From NCBI GenBank assembly GCA_008704415.1, contig VXIS01000002.1, positions 62,001 to 126,000 of the forward strand: a stretch of 64,000 nucleotides of DNA, given 5' to 3'. The translations under genes were made by a program, and so were the position numbers. Source of the DNA: Sphaerosporella brunnea (lineage: Eukaryota > Ascomycota > Pezizomycetes > Pezizales > Pyronemataceae). This document shows, piece by piece, positions 10,362 to 21,600 of the stretch; position 1 is the first letter of the stretch, and each line of letters opens with the position of its first letter. Below the pieces are notes generated by a model. It saw nothing but the letters and a program-made list of their open reading frames with translations. It did no database searches and was not told the DNA's origin.

Positions 10362-10850
10362 ATGCTGCTGATATGGATTTTGTGGGTGCTCGTGGGAGCT
10401 GTATCATAGGAGTGTATTTTATGCATTTAGAGAGCCTTTGCAAAGGGTCAATTGAGGAAAATCATCTGAGCATACATTGCAAGACTGCTTGTATCATTAT
10501 GCCGTGTTGGAAACATAGAGTACAGTATAACTAGTACTCTTACAAGAAGGAACTTTTTCAAGCCCATTGAAACAGTACTCGTAGCTAAGCTGAGGAACGA
10601 TATATAAGGTACATACTGGTACACGTACTTCCTTATGTATGTATACTTCATATCCAGCCTCAGCGCTGACGGAATGCACATATCCCCATTTCTTGGAAGC
10701 ACATGACCAGCGCGAGATGCACGCGCGTGCAGGGGGGTGAGTTGTGGCTAGATACGAAGCAGGCAGATCTGGTCTGTTCGCAATCTCAGGAGGTAGGTAT
10801 TATGAAAGCAGAGATTCTATCGTGAAGAAGAAGAAGAGGAAGACGGCCAG
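10362..10850. other. Intergenic, no gene recognised
   Basis: Separates the uS11m stop from the ZRG17 start on the same strand. Contains only short unconvincing frames; a purine-rich run GAAGAAGAAGAAGAGGAAG lies just before the ZRG17 start. Confidence 0.5.
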
Positions 10851-12473
10851 ATGTTGAAGACGCGTGGAGCATTACCACCGTTCGCTCTTTACCGGACAGT
10901 AGCATCCATCGCTCCCCCAGCGTCAACAACACCTCCCTTTGATTTCAACCCTTCTGATGACCACAACAGCAGTGTCAACATGCCACCACCGAAGCCAGCT
11001 CCTATTCCCATCCCTCCCGCGTCTCCGAATGTCCTCCCGCCGACCCCGATCTCACCCACTGGCACGGGCATAGCAGATGTCCAAGATCCAGAGGCGGCGG
11101 GCCTGCTGTCTCCCAAGAGCCAGGCGTTTTCTTTTCCTCCGCCGCAGCAGCAGCCGCCGTTAGAGCACAATGCGGTATCTACCCGACGTATTTCGATCGC
11201 GGAACCTGCGGTGAAACCAGGAGCGGCGGCGGCGAGTCCGTTCAACTTCACGCCGATGGTGGCGACGAAAGCACCGGTGACGCCGAAGGCGGTATGTAGC
11301 AACTCATATTCCTTTAAGCTCAAGCTCAAGCTTATCATCTCCTCCGGGGGCGCCTCTAAACAAACAATGCTGACGCGAATCTGTCCATTCTAGAACCAGC
11401 GCAGAGGCCATAAATACAAGCACTCGTCGGTGTCCCACCAGATTTTTCTGGAGCCACCACCTCGTGCTCCTCTGTCGCTGCCCGCATCCCTCCCAATGCC
11501 AACCTGGACAGAACTCTACCGTTCCATCTCGCCTGACCAGCGGACCCGCGCTTTGTGGTGTTTGTGTCACCTGTTCGTGGCCGGCTACACTCTGTATTCG
11601 GCCGGCGGAAGTCTCGCCCTCACGGCGCTGAGCCACCTTATAGTGTTTGATGCAGCGGGTGCAAGCGTCTGTGTAGCTGTCGATGTGTTGTCCAACTTCG
11701 AAGTATGGAAACGCAGTTCAATCCGGCACCCCTTCGGTTTGGAGCGTGCAGAAGTCCTGGCCGGTTTCGCAATGAGTGTCTTCCTCCTTTTTATGGGCTT
11801 CGACATCATTAGCCATGGTGCGGAGCACCTCTTGGAGGGATGGTGGGGACCACGGAGCGCCCACGGCCACGCTCACGAAGAGCACGTAGCTCGAGTTTCC
11901 GCCGGCAGCATCGATTTTGCGGCCGCTGCAGCGCTGGCCGTAACAATGGTCTCTGCGACGTTGCTTAAGAACCACGCACGCATTGGCCGGGCTATGAAGT
12001 TTGCGGCCCTGGAACATCTGCCGAGCATTCTCTCCAACCCGAGTCATTTGCTGACGCTTGCTACGAGCACGCTTCTGCTGTTGATCCCGTTATTGAGTCT
12101 CCCTCAGAGCAGCTGGTTAGATCGTGCCCTGGCCCTTAGTATGGCGTTGAGCATGATCGCCATCGGTGTGAGACTTGTCAAAGTCCTCGGATCGATGCTG
12201 CTGATGAGTTACTCTGGTGGCGGAGAGAAGGTTTCCAGAGTCATAGATGAGATCGAGAGTGATCCGGCCGTGAAGGAGCTCCAGGAAGCTAGGTTTTGGC
12301 AGGCACATCACGGACTGTGCATTGCCACATTGAAGGTCGTAATAGAGGCGGGGATGGAAGAGGGAAGGTTGAGGGAGCGTCTGGGACGGTTGGTGCGGGA
12401 TCGCCTCGGAGGTCCGTACGGAAAGGGTGCGGGGAGCAAGTGGGAGGTCAGCGTGGCCACTACGACTAGCTAG
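10851..12473 (+). CDS. ZRG17: Cation diffusion facilitator, ZRG17-like zinc transporter
   Basis: Two exons, 10851-11291 and 11394-12473, give up to 506 aa; an in-frame ATG at 10980 is an alternative start. The first about 150 residues are a Pro/Ser-rich cytosolic tail, then the family signature RRGHKYKHSSVSHQIFLEP. Membrane spans follow (LWCLCHLFVAGYTLYSAGG, ALTALSHLIVFDAAGASVCV, EVLAGFAMSVFLLFMGFDII, AAAALAVTMVSATLL, LLTLATSTLLLLIPLLSL), with a short His loop GHAHEEH. The usual CDF metal ligands are altered: the fifth span region has SNPSHLLTL in place of the HxxxD site. In yeast Zrg17 is a non-transporting partner of Msc2 in the secretory pathway; the missing ligands fit that role here. Confidence 0.86.
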
Positions 12474-12691
12474 TAATGATCGACGACGGGAAACGGTATA
12501 CTTTGATGTGCTTTGATGGGAAGGCTTACGGAATGTACGTTACAAAGACGAAGGGGTGTAGAGTCCGCGGGATCTTGACGCTTTTCTATATATCAATTTC
12601 TGGCTGGTGCCATCGACAGAAGCGCTATCCCATGAGATTCCACAAAAGTGCATGCTCAAATTATGAAATCCACAGAAATTACAGCTCTGCC

Positions 12692-15600
12692 TTAGAAACC
12701 TCGTCTACGCATAGCACTCGGCGTGTTCGGTCTCTTAACAACACTACTTCCCATCCTCTTCTGCACGACGCTTGTCGCCTTCCTAACGACTGGAGTCGCC
12801 GCCGCAGCCGCGTTCCGGGCTGCCTCTTCGGCCCGTGCTTTGTCCTCCGCCATCTTTGCCTCGATCTCCATACGCCTATTGATTTCGAGCTCGGTAGTGC
12901 GACGATCTCGTGCCGAGTAGCCCTTTTCTTTGACGCTGTAGAAGACACCTCCTAGCTCAGCTAGCCAGTGTGGGTCTACGGCAGTCACAGTGGACATGTA
13001 TTCCTTGCTAGTCAGGATGAGTTCATGGTATACTATACAACACTGTTAGTTTCAAACGCGGGGGATCGATGGAGGAGATGGACTCACCAACATAATCTGG
13101 CAGATACCCCAATCCGTACAAACTAGAGGTCGGGTGTAGCTGCACAGTGACACTGGTACGGAGGTTGACATACTCTCCGATACCTTTCACCTTGGCGGCT
13201 TGATGATAGTATCCAGCACAGATACATTTCCTGATAACATCCCAGTCGGTTCCGCACGACTTCAGCTCCATCCTCTGGAACCTCATGATATCCGCCAATT
13301 GCTGTCTGATTTCTCGGGCACGACGAAGCGCCTTCGGCTGCAAGAAGTGCTGGATACACCAACGATCCGAGCAGCCGTTCGCTTTCCATTGGGAATACAC
13401 ATGCAACAAGGTGAGATGATCTGATTCCGGGACGAAGAACTTCTCTCTGGCCTGGTCGGATTCTTCTTGCCGCTCCTTCGGACGGTAGAAAACGCTAGGT
13501 ACCGAAAGCATCGAGACGATCGTGAGCATTTCCTCGCTGCAGCCAACCTCGACTGCTGTGATGATGAGCTTTGAAAGTGAAGGCTCCATGGGAAAGTTGG
13601 CCATCGTTTTTCCAAGCCTTGTCATTTCGCCGACATTATCGAGGGCTCCTAGCGCCCAAAGGTCGAAGAGAGAGGTGGTGATCGTGTCCTGTGGAGGCGG
13701 ATCCATGAAGTCGAATTCCAGCAGGTCCTTGACACCGAGACTCTTTAGAAGCAGGACGGTGTTGGAGAGGTTGGTACGCTGGATTTCGGGGATCGTTTGC
13801 ATGAACATCTCATTGCGGAAGGCTTGCTCGGTGTACAACCGGTAAGCCTTTCCAGGCCCGGTACGACCAGCTCTTCCGGACCGTTGCAAAGCATTGGCCT
13901 GGGAAATCGGCGTGATCTGTAGCGCATCCATCCCCATGCGAGGATTGTATACCTTCAACTTCGAAAATCCAGCATCGACCACGTACATAATACCGTCGAC
14001 GGTCAAGGAAGTTTCAGCGATATTGGTGGCCACGATGACTTTCCGTGCACCGCCTTCTCCCTTCTCAAAGATCTTTGCTTGCAGATCCGCCGGCATCTGG
14101 GAGTAGATTGGAAGGATGTTGAGTTTTGGAGGGTTGTTGAGCTGCTTTAGACGCTCAGCGAGCACTTCGCAAGTGATCTCGATGTCTTCCTGCCCTGTCA
14201 TGAAGACCAAAATGTCGCCTGCACCTTGCCCAAGATGGATGGTCAAGACTTGCTTTACGGCGGCGTCGACGTAGTCCTCGCATGGCGATTTGGACCAGAG
14301 AACATCTACTGGGAACGTGCGGCCGGGAATTGTGTATTCTGGGGCACCGCCGTAGAAGCGGGAGAAGCGCTCGGCATTCATGGTGGCGGAGGTAACAATG
14401 AGCTTTAGGTCTCGCCGGCGTGCTAGAACCTTCTTCAAAAGTCCCAGAAGGACGTCGGTATTCAGAGCTCGCTCGTGGGCTTCGTCCATGATAATACAAG
14501 AGTACTTTTCAAGGTTCGGATCCATGAGAGATTCACGTAAAAGAACACCATCAGTCATATCTAATGTCCATTAGCAATGATAGTATCTCGAGCAAGAAAG
14601 GGAGGGGCACCTACATTTGATTACTGTGTCATTGCTCGTGCAATCCTCAAAACGAATTGCATATCCCACCACACTACCAAGTTTCACCTCCATCTCCTCA
14701 CTGACACGCTTTGCCACACTCATAGCCGCAACTCTTCGAGGCTGTGTGCATCCAATCTTCCCCGATTTCCCATATCCATCCTCATACAAGAACTGCGTCA
14801 ACTGCGTCGTCTTTCCCGAGCCAGTCTCACCGATGACAATAATCACCTGGTTGTCACGGATGACATTCAGCAGCTGTTCTCTCACAGCAAACGCCGGGAG
14901 AAACTCTCTTTGCTCTTTCAGAGTCCGTGATCGACTAAAGTCACTTGCGCCTTCATTCGCTTTCTGGTCCTTGACATGATCTGCAAATTTGGATCCGCTT
15001 GTTTCTTTCTGGGGTGCTGAACCCCCTGGTACAGCGCTGTCTGTATCCTCTTCCTTTAAGCCCATGATGTTTCCCAGAGCCGTACCAGCCACATTCGTAG
15101 CCTCCTGTGCCTGTTTTTGTCGCTCTCGTTGTTGTCGTCTATCGCGGACCAAAGCACTCCCCTTCCTACTGAACACAGCCATATCACTCTGCGGATCCTT
15201 CACAGCTGGCACGGGCTCCAACTGTTTGGTGAAGACCTTCTTTCCATCCAAAAACGGCGGCTTGAGCTCATGCACCATAAGATGCACTCTGACCTCCTCC
15301 TCGTCATCAAAGTCGTCAGTATAATCTGTGCGCTGCGCCACTCCAGACGTAAGCATCCGGTTGGTTTCCCAGGCATCTAGATCCTTCATCTTCTCCTGTG
15401 CTCTGGCAGACATTCGCTTTCCGCGCTTCTTCTCCAGCAGCGCCTGCTCCCGTTGCTGGTCCACCCAGCTGTTTTCCGTACCAAAGGGATTGTGTGTCTC
15501 GTCGCCGAAGGCATGTCCCAGCTCGTCGGACGCATACCAGTCCCTGTCAAGTGCGGTTTCGTCTTCAAGGACAGATGGACCGTCATCAGGATCGCGGTCA

Positions 15601-16433
15601 AAGGTGGAGGGCATACGTGGCGTTGCAGCACTGAAACGTCCACTCCGCGCCGTTGACTGCCGTGCATTCGCAAATCTCTCTGTCGGTCTCCGTTCAGGCC
15701 GCGCAGGGGTAGGATCGCTCCGGCGTAGGTCCGAAGAGGAAGAAGGGGTATATCTATCGTCTCTGCGGCCTCGGCTGCCACCCCTATGTTCCTCTCCACC
15801 GCCAGCTCGTCTGGCCCGATGTGCTTGAAGCTTCTCCATCGCCGTCCGGGATATGCCGCCGCCATGTGACGGTGTTTCGATGCGGCGCTCACGTATGTGC
15901 CTCCCCACCGGTAGCGCTGGCTTCTTGAATTCCACCTTATCATTTCCTGAAGCCGTCTTCGTCTCGTTGGAAGTAGTAGCTTCCTCGCCCTCTGCAGCAA
16001 GGTCCAGCTTGATCCTCTTCGCCAGTCTGTCCAATCCCAATTTACTCCTCTTCTCCGCCTCTCCCGCCGGCTCCTCCTTCTTCTTTTTGGCAGCAACATT
16101 GAGACCACCTCTCAGCCCAGGATCTCCATTCTCATTCTCGGTGGTGCTGCGGGGAGGCAGCGACACGCCACCGCCCAGATCGGAAACAAGCCCATTTTCC
16201 TTGTCATAACCATCGCGCGCTTTAACCTCTTCGAAGACGGAGGCGAGAAATTCGTCGCTGTAGCGCCCGAACGATTTGCAGGCAATGATGAAGCTCTTTG
16301 GGCCTGGCTGTGCTCGTGCAATGTTGATGAGGTTGCGGGCGAGAAAAGGGTTCGGCGCGTTGCCTGTATGCTCGGCCAGGCGGGAGGCAACTTGGTCGAC
16401 ATAAGCCGGCGTTAGGCCGCGGGAGATGAACAT
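12692..16433 (-). CDS. PRP16: Pre-mRNA splicing DEAH-box ATPase Prp16
   Basis: Helicase that drives remodelling after the first splicing step. Exons 14615-16433, 13088-14560 and 12692-13032 give 1210 aa. The N-terminal 430 residues are poorly conserved but contain [17 protein letters not shown]. The helicase core shows motif [23 protein letters not shown], motif II DEAHER, motif [27 protein letters not shown] and motif [16 protein letters not shown]2/OB domains follow, with [19 protein letters not shown] joined across the last intron. The tail AMRRRGF is basic. Both introns are 54-55 nt and their positions close in phase. Convergent with ZRG17 (219 bp). Confidence 0.96.
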
Positions 16434-17032
16434 CTTCCCAGAAATTGGTGGTCGTGGTTCGAGAGAGCTCTAAGTTGGAATCTTGGTGATGTTAGCGGAA
16501 AGACGCGTTGCGATGGGAGTGATAAGAGAACTAATGGCGCGCTGCGTTGTGAGGGATAACAATGCGAGGGGCAGTGACCACTTGAGCTGTCAGCGGCAAG
16601 CTAAACGCTAACGGGTCTCCCTCCAGAGATAGCCCTTGAAGATAGGTGAGCATGTAATTCCTTGTTTTCTATTCACTCTTTAAGATTGGTAAGACTCGTG
16701 CTTTCCATTCCAACATCCAGTAATGTCGTATCCTCCTATGTCACCATTTTCATGATAAGCAGCCCTGCACAACATCGTCCCCAGCCTGGTTTGATCGAGA
16801 CAATTCCGCCCACCACGCAGTTACCCGATTCGAGGTAACTATGTAGAATAAAACACACCTGGCCCTCATTTTCATACATGACTTGTGTTACGCCTCTCAA
16901 TCGCTCGCCCCTAGGTAGCATTCCCAATAAGACAACAGAAAGAAACGCACTGCCATCAGCCAGCTTACGACTATTCCGCAAATCGAACCTCTGGACTGAC
17001 TTTATTTTCCACCCATCTGACCCTGCATCATA
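16434..17032. other. PRP16 upstream region, no firm gene
   Basis: The half nearest PRP16 is its promoter. Between about 16736 and 17032 a minus-strand open frame of some 95 codons begins at the transposon edge, but it shows no known domain. The last codons of the damaged gene upstream (a QGQMGGK-type tail ending near 17006) may lie here, see the pseudogene at 17664-18436. Confidence 0.4.
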
Positions 17033-17663
17033 GGGCCTGTTTGGATAGGCCTCGGTATCGGTATCGTTCTAACATCGGTATCGGTAGCTAATTTTCGAAA
17101 CACCGAGCTCGGTAGTTGCAACTCGAACTGCTACCGACACCGATGGGAGAACGTTTGGATGAACCCCCAAGTCATGGATGTGTACCATCATAGTGACATC
17201 ATACACAGCATCGCGCCCAACTCCTCCAAGAGCCTGATGCTCTGATGCTCTGCCGCCAAATACCTGCCCTCAAACACAACCATTTTATTGTTGTGAGTTT
17301 TCACAAACTCAGACTCGGAGGTTGAGCTTCTGGTGGACTGGTTGTCGCGTTTCATGGTGGATAATTTTGACCGCTGGAGTTGGTGCAGGGGGTTCATCAA
17401 AATAATGGACGGTAGGTGGCGGGGAATAATTTATAGTCACGCGAAAAATTGTGTGGCTACGCGAGAGAGATAGCGAGGGGTGGATGCTCATACGGAGAGA
17501 AACTGACCTCTGGAGGTCGGTATAAATTTTCGCGTGCAGAGCCTCACGGTTCCGGTTCGGTTCTGATCTTTGAAGTTGGATACCGAGGTCACCCAAACGG
17601 CGTCTCGGTATTTCTGCTCTGAAGTTACGAAATACCGATACCGAGACCTATCCAAACAGGCCC
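17033..17663. mobile_element. 631-bp non-autonomous DNA transposon (MITE) with TIR GGGCCTGTTTGGATAGG
   Basis: The left end GGGCCTGTTTGGATAGGCCT and the right end, reverse-complemented, GGGCCTGTTTGGATAGGTCT match for about 35 bp, continuing as CTCGGTATCGGTAT in both. The trinucleotide ATA abuts both ends and is the likely target-site duplication. Inside are more copies of the GGTATCGGTA and ACCGAGNTCGGTA themes and no transposase. TIRs starting GGGCCTGTTTGG with 3-bp duplications recall Tourist-like (PIF/Harbinger) MITEs of plants, whose duplication is usually TAA/TTA, so the superfamily is unsure. Confidence 0.85.
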
Positions 17664-18436
17664 ATAGCCTGGTTCTGCTCTGCGAAGCGCTGCCCAAGGC
17701 GCTCGGAGAACCTTTTCCCCCACTGGGCCACACTAGAGGCCCCTTGACCACCACTGATGGCCTCCAGGATGGTTTGGAAACGTGATATTCCTTCGTCGGT
17801 AGGTTTGCAGGCCGGTACTCTTGCTGCAACGTATCAGTCGCGATTCTCTTTGTCTCCGGGTTGTCCTCCGGCTCATCTTCGTAGGCCGGCCTCTTGCGTG
17901 GTGTGGAACTTTCTTGTTCCTTGGACAAGAATGATGTCGCGCCTACGACCGCTTTTAGGCCCCACCGCTTCCAGGACTTGCTTCCCTCGATGAGCGCTAG
18001 CGCATGTATCAACCCTTCCGAGGTCGTGAAAACTCCATTGATAAAAGATTTATCCGCATCTCCAGACCGATCTGCAAGCATCCCAACCGCCTGGCCCTCC
18101 CGATCCAGGACAGGACCACCAGAAAACCCATCGCTGGGCGGAGCGTCACAGCGGGCTTCCCAGGGCCTTTCCCCCCAACCTCTGGACCAAGTTGGGGTAT
18201 GTACATCTGCCCACGGCCTCAGTCACTGGCAGCAAACTCCCAAGCTTCTTCAACCATCCAAAGCTCAAAACCGTACCGTCATGAAGTCCTTCATCTGTCC
18301 ATTATCGCCGCGAACTCGCGCTACTCATTTGCGTCAAGACTGATTCCGTCGTTAGTCAAGGGGTTTTTCACTGGGGGTAGCGTACGGGATGGTATACTCA
18401 CGCTTTCATTTTGGCTGTGAATTTGAATTGACCCAT
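17664..18436 (-). pseudogene. Unresolved, probably damaged gene with a trypsin-like GFSGGPV motif
   Basis: A start at 18436 gives MGQFKFTAKMKA before a clean donor (GTGAGT), but the next frames contain stops. Possible exons further on read PPSDGFSGGPVLDREGQAVG, which resembles the catalytic-serine region GxSGGP of chymotrypsin-fold proteases, then a nuclear-type basic stretch RKRPAYEDEPED. In another frame the end reads RFQTILEAISGGQGASSV and RFSERLGQRFAEQNQAM up to the transposon; removing the transposon and one ATA copy would continue it as MQGQMGGK-stop. I cannot join these into one frame without guesses. It may be a real many-exon gene whose C-terminus was replaced by the element, or a decaying one. 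Confidence 0.4.
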
Positions 18437-18604
18437 GGTGAGGTGCTGAAGTTGTGAAGTTTTGGTTTTTGGGTAAGGCAAGCGGGGGAACCAAGCTTCG
18501 TTAGACATGGATGGTCACTCAGCTTTTCTGGGCTCTCTTGCATTTACACTTCACCATATCCGCCATAAATACTTTCCTAGATGCGCTGCGTTATTAACCG
18601 CTAA

Positions 18605-21600
18605 CTACATGCCCCTCGCCTGTCTACAAGCCTCATAAAGCACCACAGCTGCCGCAGTCTGCACATTCATACTTCTCGTCTTTCCCTTCTGCGGAATCTC
18701 AACGCACCAATCTAGCTCACCCAGCAACTCCGCGGGAATACCAAACTTCTCCGTCCCCAGCAGAAGCACGGTTTTCTTGGGGAACTTCCACTCGCCCTTG
18801 CCCAGTATGATGCTGCGGTCCGTCTGTTCCAAGCCCACAGCGGTGTATCCCTCACTTCTTTTACCTCTCAGATACTCTGCGATCTCAGGAATAGGGACTT
18901 CCTGTATATCGAGCCACGACTCCGAATGCACCGAGACGCTGCTAAATTCAGAAGTTTTGACGACCGCCTTGGAGGCGAGAGTTAGCGTTTTGACGCCCAT
19001 GATTTCGCTGACCCGGGAAACACCGCCGAGGTTAAAGCCGTTGTCGAGCAACGACGCACAGAGAATTATCTCCAACTCCTCGTCGTTCGTGGTTGCGATG
19101 GGAATGTCAGATCCCTTTGTTTGCAGTGGAGGCAAAGCAGATGAAGAAGAGAGGACAGCGAGGCGCGCGGCATCGTGAGGGTTATAGTTCACTTTGCCAG
19201 AGTGCAGACCTGTGACTGCCTGCTCAGTCGCAGCTTCCGCGGCGTCGACCGGGGCGCCAAGAGGAATCCAACGGCGCCGGCTATCCTCCCCGCTGAAGTC
19301 TTCCAGCCCAGCAAAGGCGTCTTCAGGGATTATTTCAATCTCGTCACCACCACGGAGGTAGTGTCCGGAGAAGATTCCAACCATGGTGAAATTACGGACT
19401 CCATCAAAAGTACGGAAGTCTTTGGCGTTCTTGAATTCTTTGTAGTAGGACGAGTTTGTGCTTGCTTCGTGAATGCGTTGGAATAGAGGGTTGCTGGTGA
19501 GATTGGTCAAAGAGAAGCGATCCGCATCCTCCCAGAATTCTAGAGCCATGGAGATCGCTTGGTGACGCACTACGACTTTGCTGTTGCTGGTGAGAGGAAC
19601 AGCTGTGTACACGAGCTGATCGCGGTGTTAATGATGGACAAAATAGAGGAAGAAGAGGAAGAAAACCTCAGTAAAGTATTCCTCACGCAGTGAGTCGGGT
19701 AGGGCCCGTGCTACCATGAGCCCGACACGCAGGAGGGAAACTTGGAGCTTTGGATTTTGCTCTTCCGGATTTTGAAGATGTCTATTCTGTCAATCAGGCC
19801 CAGCAGCGACCCGGGGGACAGACTCACCTCCAGAGGCAGTTGCGATGCTCCGGATATCGGAGAATGCAGAGCGATGTAATCCACTCGAACAAAAACCTGA
19901 ATCTCGGATGAGGTTCCCAACATAGAGCCTTGTTGATAACGCGGCCCAGGAACTCTTCTGCCTCATCCGGCGAAACAAACCGCTCCAGCAAGACCAGAGT
20001 CTGCAATTGCATATGCTAAAAAGTCTCTGTCAGCACCCGTCAACCTCGGCAGAGGGAAGAGTCTCTTACCTTCTTCCATGCCGTCCAAATGGAGATTCCA
20101 GGGAAGTTTTCGGTCCATGGAGCAAACAGCCGCTCCCTTAAGACCTTAACAAACTCCACTTGCGTAGGATCCTTGGCATCCATGCGTGCAAGCATGTCGA
20201 ACATGTACACCTGGGAAAAAATCTCCAAGTCCCCATAATACTCTTTATAGTGATCTGTGCCAGGCTCAACCTCGTCAAAGATAACGGCCAATGAATGTCC
20301 AACTGTGAAATCTTTGTCGCTATCAGCTTGTTGATGGTCGATAAGTTCAATGATGAGGTCGATCAGCCATGCTGAATGGCAAATTATCCTTGGATTATCT
20401 GGTGATTTCAAGAAAGCTTTCCAGATGGCTTTTGCGATCGCCGGTCGGATTGAGCGTTTCCCAGCTCCGAGCTTCATGATCTCTGTGGCAACCTTGAAGG
20501 GATGTCAGAACGTGAGTCAATGTCGGTACAAGTAACTAGGCTTACTCTAAGCAAAGCATCTTGCAAATCCTGGTTATCAACCGCGTATGCGAGAATGGTT
20601 GGATGAAAGATAGTCTTGATGAAGCCATGATATGCCTTGGTATAGTCCGAGCGCAGTGTTGCAGCTTCAACAGTCTCCCAGAGCTGCGACACCAATGAAT
20701 CGATCCCCACCTTGTGGATCTTTTGGCATTCATGTAGTTGCTGGGGATATCTGCTAGCAATGCTCCGGATCACCCGCAAGACACCAAGAAGAGACTCGTT
20801 TTCCAGGAATCGCATCAGGCGGGGAAACGAACCCAAGATTTTCGAGATTTTGGATGCATCGAGCTGGTAAACGATGTCAATGAACAGCTTTGTCGACGGT
20901 GGGAGATGAGTGTTGTAACCTCTTTCGAAACGGAGATTGATCGCTCAAGGAGCTGTAGAACGGCTCGGATATAGTTCACTGCAGTGGCAGTCATTTCCTT
21001 ACTATCACATATTAGCAACGAGGGGCCTATAAGGCTCAGATAAATTTCAACTCACTTATCATGCTTGTTTCGTCCCAGCACAGGTAGCTCAAAGGCGTTG
21101 AGCAGCTCCACAATGTCATCAATGGTGGGCATGATTAGAGAATCACCTGGCAGATAGGTAGCTGCTTTAGCGCAAATGACCGCCAAATGAACCTTCTGCT
21201 GCTCAACATTCCGATCGAACTTGCGGTCTTGCAGCTCCTGCAATAAGACCCATCGGGTCGAAAAGATAGCAGGTAGAGGGCCGTTGGAGCTCGAATGATC
21301 TAGTGTACCCATCGGCCACTTCTCGAAGAAGTATGCGAGCCCGGAATCGTGTCCGGAGGGATCCAAAAAACCCTTCAGAAGGTTGGTCAGGAGCGTTGAC
21401 TGATCAAGAAGATCGCTGACGCCTGCGTTCTGTCAGCGCGTTATATCAGGCCCACGGAGACTATACCTACGATCAGCAAGCTGGGTATTTGCCTGAATAG
21501 CGGCCCAAAAGCTCAATCGAGGCGTTCCTCTGCGACACTAGTGAGCAACACCGGTAGATACGAGTGGCAAATTATGATCGGAGAAACATACGTCTCAAGT

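Noticed and set aside
15386..16108. 240-codon minus-strand frame inside PRP16
   Set aside because: Shifted frame of the arginine-rich N-terminal exon of PRP16.
20864..20925. Apparent frameshift in TRM3 between LLERSISVSKE and LDASKISKIL
   Set aside because: A 57-nt intron (GTTACA donor, CATTGAC branch, TTACCAG acceptor) restores the frame and lets the whole 15-exon gene close.
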